In this document: positions 40,270 to 48,324 of the stretch, piece by piece
How the letters are laid out: each line of letters starts with the position of its first letter
Numbering within the stretch: the first letter of the stretch is position 1
From: a virus
Length of the DNA stretch: 64,000 bases
IMG/VR virus record: IMGVR_UViG_3300023202_000135
Span: 1-64,000 of that record
Strand: one strand, 5' to 3'
Program-made: the position numbers and the translations under genes
The notes under the pieces: generated by a model
What the model was told of the DNA's origin: nothing
The model's input: the letters and a program-made list of their open reading frames with translations, nothing else
Database searches by the model: none

Positions 40270-42149
40270 CACTCATCCCAAACGAGCCGGACGTTGCTGA
40301 GCTTGATGTACCTGTTCGGTCGGCTGCTGGTATGGACGCTCCGCACGCGGATGATGATCTTTCCGTCATCCCGGCGGACCTTGTGCCCATCGGCGTCGGT
40401 CAACGTGACCTCGATCTCCTCGCCGGTATAGCGGTCGTCGCCGCTGTTGTTGGTCTGGTAGAAGTTGCCGTCGCTGTCCTTGCCGCCGTTGTCGAGTGAC
40501 AGGTAGACCTCGCCGTCGCCGTCGAGGGCCTTGAACTCGACACGAAGCGGGTTGTAGACGAAGTCCGACCCGCCGTCGTTGCGGTTGATGAGGTTGAATC
40601 GGAGCCGCCAGTTCTGCGCGCTCAGCGAGATGTCCGCGGTGTCGATGATGAACTCAAGGTCGCGGGTGGTATTGGAGCTGGTGTCACGGTCGATCTCATC
40701 CTGCCCGCTGACGTACTCCCATGGAACGCCAGACGTGACGTCATATCGGATGATACTTCCGTCGTGGCCCAGGTCCGTAGTTGAGTCCGCCTGGAAGTCG
40801 TTGCCGCCGATGTCGGTCTCGGACGTTGCCCCGAACACGTCCATCGGCCAGTGGTCGACGGTCTCGCTCAGCGAGATGGAACCAGACACGAAGCTGGAGA
40901 AGTCCGTAATACCTTCGATGTTTATGGCGGCGAGAACGCCGATGTTGTTGAGGAGCCATGCGTGGTACTGCTCGCCGCCGATCGCATCGACGAAGTCGCC
41001 CTTCGGCGCCGTCTTGTCGATCCACCGGAATCCGGGGATGTCCCACCAGTCTTCCCACTCCTGGATCGGTGCCGGGCTGACGCGCACGTCGAGGGGGCCG
41101 ATGTAGTCATTGCCGTCCTGATGATTATCCCACGTGCGGTACACGCACCGGTTGAGAATGTGCGCGAGCGTTCCCGCCTCATCGCGCGGCGACGGGAGCG
41201 TTTCTTGGTTCTGAAACGCCCGGTGCGGGCGGCTGATGTTCTCCAGGCTCCGAAGGTGCAGACGGAACGCGTTGTCGGTCTCAGCGCGGAAGTCGTGCTG
41301 GATTCCGACGACCCATGACTCAATGCGTTCAGGGCCGGTGGGTCGCCAGTCCGGGTCCTCTGTGTGCCCGTCGATAATGACAATCGGGTTTATGCGGTCG
41401 AGGTTGTCGTCGTCCAACACCGGCCGTGCCTTGGTCGGGATCCGCCCCCCGCCGAAAGCCGCGTAGAAGTTCATGAGGTCAGCTTCGGTGACCTTCGTGG
41501 TCCCCTGCCCAACCTTGATGAGGAGCCCGCCCTTCGATAGGACCACCTCGAAGTTCCGTATCAGCATCGTCGTTTGCTGCGACGAATTGCCGGCGAAGCT
41601 GTCGTAAGGCTTCCACGCCCACTGGTCGAACGGTGAGTTCCCGGGGTGTCCGCCTACAGCCGCCAACGTGCCGCCGAGCCACTGCGAGGTGAAGTACGTG
41701 CTGAACGAGTCGTTAAACAGACCTAGGCCGTTGTTGCTTTCGCGCTCGATGGCCTTCATGAAGTTGATGTAGTTATTGAGCGGGTCCCCATCACGGATGG
41801 AACCGTCTCCGCGCAACCACACCCCGATCGACATCTCCTCGCCCGGGTCGCTGGTGCTCTCCCACCACGGGGCGTACACGATGAAGATAGGCCGGTAATC
41901 GACGCCGTCGACCGTGAAGGTCTCGGAGGTCGGATACCAGTAGGCCCAAAACACCGAAGAGTTGGTGTCGGGCGGTGCAGCGTCGACGAGGTCGGTCTCG
42001 GGGTCGTTGATGGACAACGCTGGAATGAACTCCATGCCCACCGTGACCAGAGCGCGGTGGAGGTCGTGGATGAAGCCGTACTTCGTGTAGAACTTCGGCT
42101 CCTGGAGCCGCCAACGCTTCGCCGGGATCGCTTGTCCGAAAGTCGCCAT
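40269..42149 (-). CDS. structural protein of the tail region
   Basis: 626 residues, beta-rich and acidic, beginning MATFGQAIPAKRWRL. The C-terminus (DADGHKVRRDDGKIIIRVRS, PNRYIKLSNVRLVWDE) looks like a jelly-roll type domain. No family recognised. The two neighbours with lectin-like and FEFD domains suggest a set of virion decorations. Confidence 0.55.
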   Translation of the reverse strand: MATFGQAIPAKRWRLQEPKFYTKYGFIHDLHRALVTVGMEFIPALSINDPETDLVDAAPPDTNSSVFWAYWYPTSETFTVDGVDYRPIFIVYAPWWESTSDPGEEMSIGVWLRGDGSIRDGDPLNNYINFMKAIERESNNGLGLFNDSFSTYFTSQWLGGTLAAVGGHPGNSPFDQWAWKPYDSFAGNSSQQTTMLIRNFEVVLSKGGLLIKVGQGTTKVTEADLMNFYAAFGGGRIPTKARPVLDDDNLDRINPIVIIDGHTEDPDWRPTGPERIESWVVGIQHDFRAETDNAFRLHLRSLENISRPHRAFQNQETLPSPRDEAGTLAHILNRCVYRTWDNHQDGNDYIGPLDVRVSPAPIQEWEDWWDIPGFRWIDKTAPKGDFVDAIGGEQYHAWLLNNIGVLAAINIEGITDFSSFVSGSISLSETVDHWPMDVFGATSETDIGGNDFQADSTTDLGHDGSIIRYDVTSGVPWEYVSGQDEIDRDTSSNTTRDLEFIIDTADISLSAQNWRLRFNLINRNDGGSDFVYNPLRVEFKALDGDGEVYLSLDNGGKDSDGNFYQTNNSGDDRYTGEEIEVTLTDADGHKVRRDDGKIIIRVRSVHTSSRPNRYIKLSNVRLVWDE

Positions 42150-42170
42150 GTTACCCCCTCATCGCGCCGC

Positions 42171-43649
42171 TTACGAGGGCGTCGCTGCAATCGACACGGT
42201 GTCACCGGGCCACTCGATGGCCATATTCCATTGACGGCCGTCGTCGTCGACCTGGGCGATCCGATACGGGATCCCGGTGACTTGGTCGGTGATCTGGTTG
42301 AACGGGAGGAGACTCGAAGACGTAGCGGCGAACCGCGGGACGTCCCATACCGCCCGTACGTCCTGGACGATGGCTATGCTGGTGTCCGGGGCCACGTTGT
42401 TGTCCGTGCTGCCCGTCACCACGCCGGACGCCACGGCGTGCCCCGCACTCGTGGGGCCGCCGGTCGGCAGAACGACCACGGGCGATATGCGGAAAACGTC
42501 ATCGCGCTCCGCGAACGGCACGCCGAACGTCTCCTTGATGTAGAGGCTCTCCGTGACGTTGTTGTGCACCCACAGCGAAAACAGGACGTCCCTGTTCGAG
42601 ACTCCGATCTTGGGGTCGTCGACTTGGCTCTGCAAGTCGAGCCGGGGGTTCCCGTCTGTCTGTAGTTGGTACCCTCGGACAATGTGCGGCTGTAGGGCCG
42701 CGGTAATGTTCTTGTCGGAGCCCCCGTCGTCGACGAATCGGTAGCTTCTACTGTCTGTGAATGGGATGGCTCCGAACAGTTGCAGGCCCGCACCTTGCGT
42801 GAACCACCGGCGGGTATGGTCGCGGTCCGAGTGGAGATCCGGGTTGGGCTGGAACGTCAGAACCGCACCGTGACCGACGTTCACCGCCTCGCCGGCCTTA
42901 CCCGCCTCGACGTAGAAGCCTTCCCGGCCGCCGACGAACAGGAACTCGTTGTCGAGGGTCATGTCCAGGGTTATCTGGATGCGGTGCGCCACGACCTGCA
43001 AGCGTTGCGAGTCGTCCTTGTTCTGGTTTTGCAGCCACGGGATTACGTCGACCCGGTCCGTCGCGCCGTCCGCGTTGATGAGGAGCCCACAGTGCTGGAC
43101 GACGCCGTCCCCGTCGTACCACCAGAGGTCGTTGAGGAAACTGGTGACGTCGAAGGCATGGGCGTTGATCGCGTCGTGAAGGTTCTGTAGCGATACCTCG
43201 AAGGTAGACCCGATAGCGACCGAGATGTTTCCGGCGCCGACCGTCGCGTCGTTGTCGAACTCGAAGGTGACCGACGTCGTCCCGTCGCTGATGGTGATGG
43301 TATCGCCATCGGTCACTTGCCCGGTGATGGTAATGTCGCCGCGGGCGGGTGACGCTCCGTCACCCCCGGACATGCCGTTGGTGGTGATGACAGCACCGGC
43401 TTCGCTGTGCGTGATAGCGACGTTGCCGCCGCTCCCGTTGCTGTCGTTTTCCAGGTCGATCGTGAACCGCTTGCCGTCCAGGAGGTAGTAGTCTCCGGAC
43501 CCGCCCGAGGCGGTACTCCCGGTGACGTTCTCGAACCCAACGTCGAGCAGGAAGTCGCGGAATGCTGCGGTCACGGTCTCCTTGGTGTGGCTCAGGTCCA
43601 CCGGAGAGAACGTCCAGGTCGCGCGCTTCCAGTCGATAGGTGGTGCCAT
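42171..43649 (-). CDS. structural protein with FEFD-type inserted domain
   Basis: 492 residues. Starts MAPPIDWKRATWTFSPVDL. Residues about 58-165 carry the recurring domain GKRFTIDLEND ... VAITHSEAGAVITTNGMSGGDG, then a second start VTFEFDNDATVGAGNISVAIG ... NLHDAINAH. The rest includes FLFVGGREGFYVEAG and RSYRFVDDGG, like neck/adaptor proteins of other phages. A perfect dispersed palindrome is at 43349-43363. Confidence 0.6.
   Translation of the reverse strand: MAPPIDWKRATWTFSPVDLSHTKETVTAAFRDFLLDVGFENVTGSTASGGSGDYYLLDGKRFTIDLENDSNGSGGNVAITHSEAGAVITTNGMSGGDGASPARGDITITGQVTDGDTITISDGTTSVTFEFDNDATVGAGNISVAIGSTFEVSLQNLHDAINAHAFDVTSFLNDLWWYDGDGVVQHCGLLINADGATDRVDVIPWLQNQNKDDSQRLQVVAHRIQITLDMTLDNEFLFVGGREGFYVEAGKAGEAVNVGHGAVLTFQPNPDLHSDRDHTRRWFTQGAGLQLFGAIPFTDSRSYRFVDDGGSDKNITAALQPHIVRGYQLQTDGNPRLDLQSQVDDPKIGVSNRDVLFSLWVHNNVTESLYIKETFGVPFAERDDVFRISPVVVLPTGGPTSAGHAVASGVVTGSTDNNVAPDTSIAIVQDVRAVWDVPRFAATSSSLLPFNQITDQVTGIPYRIAQVDDDGRQWNMAIEWPGDTVSIAATPS
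43349..43363. promoter_or_regulatory. perfect GTGAC-N5-GTCAC palindrome, intragenic
   Basis: GTGACGCTCCGTCAC, extended to 8-bp arms (GGGTGACG / CGTCACCC). Within the FEFD-domain protein gene. Confidence 0.6.
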
Positions 43650-43722
43650 GCCCGCACTCCTTGCTGGGTGTTATACCCGCGGCGTCGGCGGGTGCCACTC
43701 GTAGTCGCTCAGTGGCGCCTTG

Positions 43723-43908
43723 TCATCGGCGGCCCTTGGCCTTCTTCATCGCCTGCTCATGAGCGCGCTTCTCCTCCTGGAGCTGTTCGTATAGGCGAGT
43801 GACGTGAGCGTTGATCTCACTCGTCGGCATTCGCCACAGCGCTTCAAGCGTGTACGCCCCCTTCCCGTGATATATGAGGAAGAACTCCTTCTGCTGGAGG
43901 TCTTCCAA
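43723..43908 (-). CDS. tail chaperone-like small protein, probably made by frameshift
   Basis: 61 residues with only a TTG start and no ribosome site. It begins 1 base past the stop of 43910-44683. Its frame stays open upstream across the end of that gene, reading FRWIRSFFDQPSCDLEDLQQ. At GAG TTT TTT CGA the ribosome could slip +1 (TTT to TTC for tRNA-Phe) and fuse the two. The content (FLIYHGKGAYTLEALWRMP, then a charged helix ending KKAKGRR) resembles the second part of tail assembly chaperones. Confidence 0.55.
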   Translation of the reverse strand: MEDLQQKEFFLIYHGKGAYTLEALWRMPTSEINAHVTRLYEQLQEEKRAHEQAMKKAKGRR

Positions 43909-43909
43909 A

Positions 43910-44683
43910 TCACACGAGGGCTGGTCGAAAAAACTCCGAATCCAGCGGAAGGGCCATTTCGTTGTCGGCGCCGCAATACCGGCACGTCGGGTAGATGGTC
44001 AGGTCGATGCCCGGCTCCATCTTCTCGATCGCCTGCTCGAAGCGCAGGCGGTCAGCGTAGCTGAGGGAGCGGACGAACTCTTCGGCATCACCCGCGTTGA
44101 CCGGCACCTCGTTGACGGACTGGATGTGGAGGCCGAGGCGGAAGAACCGACCGCCGTCTTCCACTTGTCCCTGCGCGCCGCGCTGCTTCAAGTTGCGCCG
44201 GATGGTCTCCTCATCCTTCACCCGGAGGAAGCGGCACAGCACCGTCTTGTCGGTGTCCTTGAGCGGCACCGGGAAGGGCTCCAACGCGTCGTTGTCGGGG
44301 AGCTTCTCGTCGAGGTCCGCGCCCAAGTTGACCGGGAACTTGCGGTTGGTCTGGCCGCACTCCTGGCACTTGAAGCTGATGTGGTAGTCGGTCGTGCCCA
44401 GCGTGAACGACCGGATGGCGAGCAGGATCGCGAAGCGGTCAGTGGCCAGGAGGTCGTCGTGCTTGAGCCCCTCGGGCAGGCGGCAGCAGTTGCGGATCAC
44501 GTTGTTCATCCGCTGTCCGAAGCCGAGGGCGTTGTTGAAGAGGATCGACTCCTCACGCGAGGTGAGCTTCCGGACCTCGACAGTCCCCTCTTCGTCCATG
44601 AGGCCGTCGTAGAAGAGGCCGCGAGACGGGAGTTGAATGGCGACGTACTCGACGTCGTTGGTGGCGGGTGCGGTGTCAGTCAT
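43910..44683 (-). CDS. tail assembly chaperone / T4 baseplate-hub-assembly-like zinc protein
   Basis: 257 residues. LPSRGLFYDGLM, LTSREESILFNNAL and two zinc half-sites, CQECG and CRYCG, match a conserved phage family found between tail tube and tape measure genes (gp26/gp51-like in T4 annotation). The end DSEFFRPALV contains the T6 run discussed for frameshifting. GGAGA precedes the ATG. The gene is followed on its 5' side by a strong hairpin at 44727-44767. Confidence 0.7.
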   Translation of the reverse strand: MTDTAPATNDVEYVAIQLPSRGLFYDGLMDEEGTVEVRKLTSREESILFNNALGFGQRMNNVIRNCCRLPEGLKHDDLLATDRFAILLAIRSFTLGTTDYHISFKCQECGQTNRKFPVNLGADLDEKLPDNDALEPFPVPLKDTDKTVLCRFLRVKDEETIRRNLKQRGAQGQVEDGGRFFRLGLHIQSVNEVPVNAGDAEEFVRSLSYADRLRFEQAIEKMEPGIDLTIYPTCRYCGADNEMALPLDSEFFRPALV

Positions 44684-44726
44684 GTGGGTCTCCAGCGTTG
44701 CAGGAGGGTTGTCGTGTGATGTCAGA

Positions 44727-44767
44727 CGGCACGAGGATGAGCAGCGCTGCTACCGATCCTCGTGCCG
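44727..44767 (-). terminator. strong stem-loop after the tail tube gene
   Basis: Perfect 12-bp arms CGGCACGAGGAT / ATCCTCGTGCCG; the loop contains another self-complementary AGCAGCGCTGCT. There is no U-run, so it may be an RNA processing or stabilising element, or a weak attenuator, between the tube and the chaperone gene. Confidence 0.6.
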
Positions 44768-44808
44768 AGTAGTGGTGCGCAGGTTACGCGGCCCAGGTCA
44801 GCGGGCAA

Positions 44809-45381
44809 TCACTGGTTGCCAACGGGGCGGAGACCGTCCCGCGGGATGACCTTGTCGATGACCAGACCCATGGTGACCCGGAGGGCGTCCTCGCCGTCCA
44901 TGTCGATGTCGCCCGGATCGTAGCTGTTGGGCCAGATGCCGACGAGGTCGAGGCGGCGCTCGATGGTCCCCTCCGGCGAGAAGAGGCTGACCCAGCCGGC
45001 CATCTTGTAGTCGCGGGCGAGGCCTGTCTGTCCGTTCTCCGGGTTGTGGACGAGGTAGTTCCACTTCCAGAGGACGCTGTGCACCTGCCGGTCGACGTAG
45101 TCCTGGTAGACCACGGACAAGTCGTCGTAGGTCGGGTTCCCTGCGAACTTCCGCTTCTCGTTGAGGTACCCGATCTCGACGATGCCCACCTGTCGCTTCG
45201 GCACCGGGAAGGTACGGAGCGACAGAAGGAGGACGTCGTCCTGACCGCCGGAACCCTGGCCGCCGCCCTGCACCGCCGAGTTGAGACCCGTGATGTAGAG
45301 CAGCGCGTTGTTCTGGCGCTGGGGCTCGTGGTTGCCGCCACGAGCGCCGATGTGGTTGGCGAAGAGGTTTTCGAGGGCCAT
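44809..45381 (-). CDS. tail tube protein, gp19-like
   Basis: 190 residues, typical tube size. RQVGIVEIGYLNEKRKFAGN and the C-terminal DGEDALRVTMGLVIDKVI strand fit the gp19/tube family, which stacks into the inner tube. AGGAGA precedes the ATG. It lies next to the sheath gene, the normal order in myoviruses. Confidence 0.82.
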   Translation of the reverse strand: MALENLFANHIGARGGNHEPQRQNNALLYITGLNSAVQGGGQGSGGQDDVLLLSLRTFPVPKRQVGIVEIGYLNEKRKFAGNPTYDDLSVVYQDYVDRQVHSVLWKWNYLVHNPENGQTGLARDYKMAGWVSLFSPEGTIERRLDLVGIWPNSYDPGDIDMDGEDALRVTMGLVIDKVIPRDGLRPVGNQ

Positions 45382-45425
45382 GGGGCTGCTCTCCTGTGCT
45401 GCGGTGACGTGATGTCAGCGGACGG

Positions 45426-48128
45426 TCAGACCGACGCTTCCGTGAACTCGGCGCCCGACTGGAACACCGCGAAGTCGATCTCGACGATCTCGGCCGCCTC
45501 GATCGGGATGAGCTGGATCCGGCCGCGCATCGTCTTCTGCCGACGCACTTCCGGCGGGTTGGTCGTCTCGTCGCACCGGACCGAGAACCGCTCCAGGCCG
45601 CGATCGGCCTGGATGGTTGCCAGGATCGGGTTGACGAGCTGCACGAACCGGTTCCAGGTCACCGGGTCGTTGGGCTCGAACACCAGGAAGCGCACCGCGG
45701 TCGCGATCAGCTTCTCAGCGTGGAGCAGGAGGCGGCGGATGTGGAGCGAGTTGAGCGCCGAGTCGCGCCGCAGGGCCGTGCGGTTGCCGAAGAAGGTGAT
45801 CCCGGTCGGGAACTGCACGAAGGGGTTGACCCGGTTGGTGTCGCCCACCAGCAGGTCGCGGTCGGTGAGGGTGGGGCTGTACTCCAGCTTGAGGCCTTCG
45901 ACCACACCGCGGGCGTGACCGGCGATCGGGAACTGCGGCCCGGCCACCGCGTCGGTGTAGGCCATGAGCGCCGTCAGCTTGCCGGACGGCGGAGTCCACA
46001 CCTTGCGCTTGTTGTAGTCATCCTGGATCTGCGTCCACGGCCACGCGATGACGGCGTAGGACGTGTCGATCGCGTTGACCGGGCTGTTGGGTAGGGCCGA
46101 AACCCCGTTGTGCCAGTCGACCACCTCGTCCCGGCTGAGGCCGAACGGCACGTCGATGACGGCGAGCGCGTCGGCCCGGCTCTCGGCCACGTCGATCATC
46201 TCGTTGATGACCTGATAGTGCGTGGCTCCCGGGATGGTGATGACGTTGGTCTCGATCAGCTCGGCGTTGCGCAGGGCTTGCAGGCCGGTGGCCTTCTGCC
46301 CAGTGACGCTGCCGATGTAGTCGGCCGAGGTCACGATCGAGTTGCCGCTGCCGTCGACGAGACCATCGCGGCCCGCGGTGCCGGGGGCGACGCCGAGTTG
46401 GTAGGTGCCGACCGAAGGCGACCCGTTGTCCTCCAGGACGTCGGCGCGCACGTAATCGGACGGCACGGCCTCGTTGCCCAGGCCCTCCTCCAGCACCAGC
46501 TCGATGTTGCGGTCGCTGTTCGGGTCGAGGTTGAGGCCGCGGTAGCGCTCGACGGTCACCAGCGTCCCGGTCTGGTCGGCCGGGGCGCGAACGACGAAGT
46601 CGAAGCTGCCGGCCGGGGAGCCCAGCAGGGTCGACTGCTTGACCTCGACCTCCAAGTCGTTGCCCCAGGTGCCGGGGCTGATCGCGGTGATACCGACCAC
46701 GGACGCGGTCACGCCGGGGAGCCCTTCGGCACCGCCGGAGAGGCCGGTCACCGTGATGTTGGCGCCCGTAGTGGTGATGTCCTGATTGCCCTGCTCGCCC
46801 GGATCCTCGGCGGTGAGGTCGGCGGCCGGGACGGTCACGGTGGCGTCGACGGCCGTGACGGCGGTCTGTTGGTTGATGGCCACGATGAGGTTGGCCATGG
46901 TCGTCGCGGCGTCGGGGCCGATCAGGACCGGGACGTTGCCCGAGACCCAGGCGTTGTCGTCGTCGAACTCGAAGGTGACGCCCGCGCCGTCCGCGCCGCC
47001 GGTGAGCTGCGTGAGGACGAGGTCAGCGTCAGCGTCGATGGTCGACAGGTTGGCGTTGTCGCCGTCCGCGCCCTCGACGTCGTGGACCAGCTTGACGGTC
47101 GGGGTGCCGCCCTGGTTGGCGGTGTCGTCGCTGGCGGTGATCTGGAGCAGGCCGACTCCGTTGATGGCCTGCACGAGATTGAAGAGGGTGTCCGCGATGG
47201 TCGCGCCGATCCCGCCCGCGACGGATCCGGGGGTAGTGGACGAGTCGTTGTCGAACTCGAAGGTGACGGCGTGCTCATCGGCGCCCGAGAGCGTGGACGG
47301 GGCAGTCGGCGGCGTGGCACCGGCGACCGCGATGGTCGCGCTGTTGCCCTTGTTGGTGACGATGTCGTGCGTGAGCAGGACGTCGTAAGGGCCGGCGCCG
47401 GTCGGGGCGCCTGCGGTGATGTTGAGGGCCGAGCCGTTGACGGCTGCCTGGAACTCGGAGGCGCCGTTGTCGACGGTCGCGCTCTTGTCCACTTCGATGT
47501 CACCGGTGGTGAGGCCGCCGCCATCGGTGAACTCGAAGATCACCTCGTTGTCGAAGGCGTCGTTGAGCGTGACGGTGTCGTTGGTGGTCGGGGTCGACGC
47601 GAAGCTGGCCGTGGCGCTGGCCGCGACGCCGTTGCCGTCGTCGATCGTGAGGTAGTCGGCGTCATCGGCATTGTCGGAGAAGACGATGTCGCCTTCGGAG
47701 GCCACGGCGCCGCTGCCGTCATTGACGCTGACCAGCTCGCCATCGGTCGGGTTGAGCGAGCTGTCGAAGGAGACCGTGCCGGTGGCAGCGACGGGGTCGG
47801 TACCACCCGAGAGGCCGGGCAGGGGCCGGTCGGCCTCGATCGCCCCGTAGGTGGGGTTGTCGGTGTTGGCGATGCGGAGGAAGATCGCGTTGTTGCCCTT
47901 CTTGAGGTACTGGACGAGGGCTTGCAGCCCGTGGTCGTCCAGACGAGGGCGTCCGAGCTTGCGGACCATGTCCGCCTCGCTCGTGATCTCGATGGGTTCG
48001 CTGAGGGCGCCCTTGCTGGCGCCGCCGATGAAGGTCGGCCGGGTCAGGCCCAGGTTGAGCGCGTACTCGGTGAAGTCGAACTCGTTCGTGAAGATGCCGG
48101 GGCTGAGGCGGGCGGTTGGGATGGGCAT
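45426..48128 (-). CDS. tail sheath protein with large inserted domains
   Basis: 900 residues, much longer than the T4 sheath. N-terminus (SPGIFTNEFDFTEYALNLGL, TRPTFIGGASKGALSEP, RLDDHGLQALVQYLKKGNNAIFLRI) and C-terminus (GITFFGNRTAL, ATAVRFLVFEPND, RFSVRCDETTNPPE) are those of contractile sheaths. Residues about 110-470 are an insertion holding three or four copies of the TFEFDND ... NLVQAING ... LTGGADG domain, likely exposed on the outside. Start at MPIPTARLSP with AGGAG upstream. Confidence 0.9.
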   Translation of the reverse strand: MPIPTARLSPGIFTNEFDFTEYALNLGLTRPTFIGGASKGALSEPIEITSEADMVRKLGRPRLDDHGLQALVQYLKKGNNAIFLRIANTDNPTYGAIEADRPLPGLSGGTDPVAATGTVSFDSSLNPTDGELVSVNDGSGAVASEGDIVFSDNADDADYLTIDDGNGVAASATASFASTPTTNDTVTLNDAFDNEVIFEFTDGGGLTTGDIEVDKSATVDNGASEFQAAVNGSALNITAGAPTGAGPYDVLLTHDIVTNKGNSATIAVAGATPPTAPSTLSGADEHAVTFEFDNDSSTTPGSVAGGIGATIADTLFNLVQAINGVGLLQITASDDTANQGGTPTVKLVHDVEGADGDNANLSTIDADADLVLTQLTGGADGAGVTFEFDDDNAWVSGNVPVLIGPDAATTMANLIVAINQQTAVTAVDATVTVPAADLTAEDPGEQGNQDITTTGANITVTGLSGGAEGLPGVTASVVGITAISPGTWGNDLEVEVKQSTLLGSPAGSFDFVVRAPADQTGTLVTVERYRGLNLDPNSDRNIELVLEEGLGNEAVPSDYVRADVLEDNGSPSVGTYQLGVAPGTAGRDGLVDGSGNSIVTSADYIGSVTGQKATGLQALRNAELIETNVITIPGATHYQVINEMIDVAESRADALAVIDVPFGLSRDEVVDWHNGVSALPNSPVNAIDTSYAVIAWPWTQIQDDYNKRKVWTPPSGKLTALMAYTDAVAGPQFPIAGHARGVVEGLKLEYSPTLTDRDLLVGDTNRVNPFVQFPTGITFFGNRTALRRDSALNSLHIRRLLLHAEKLIATAVRFLVFEPNDPVTWNRFVQLVNPILATIQADRGLERFSVRCDETTNPPEVRRQKTMRGRIQLIPIEAAEIVEIDFAVFQSGAEFTEASV

Positions 48129-48144
48129 CGGTAGCTCCTGTAGG

Positions 48145-48324
48145 TCAGGCTGGGATGATTCGTAGGTGTCCCTGTCGCGCAAGCGACCACGTCAAATCTC
48201 CGATCAAGTTCCGGCCGTGAACAACGCTTTCGGCGGCGGGGATGGTGTAGTTGAAGGGGAACCCGTTGGCGTCCTTCAACACGATCGCGATGCTCTGTCC
48301 GAGCAGGTTCCTGATCTCCACCAT
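48145..48324 (-). CDS. 59-residue structural-region protein
   Basis: ATG shares one base with the preceding stop. The product MVEIRNLLGQSIAIVLKDAN ... LRIIPA ends just before the sheath ribosome site. It is short, folds plausibly as beta-strands, and fits tightly between two tail genes, so it is probably real. Function unknown. Confidence 0.6.
   Translation of the reverse strand: MVEIRNLLGQSIAIVLKDANGFPFNYTIPAAESVVHGRNLIGDLTWSLARQGHLRIIPA

Noticed and set aside
46110-48134. A 674-codon open frame on the plus strand opposite the sheath gene
   Set aside because: It mirrors the sheath gene codon for codon in a GC-rich genome, has Val/Asp/Gly-rich low-complexity composition and no ribosome site. 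Other long plus-strand frames opposite late genes were rejected for the same reason.
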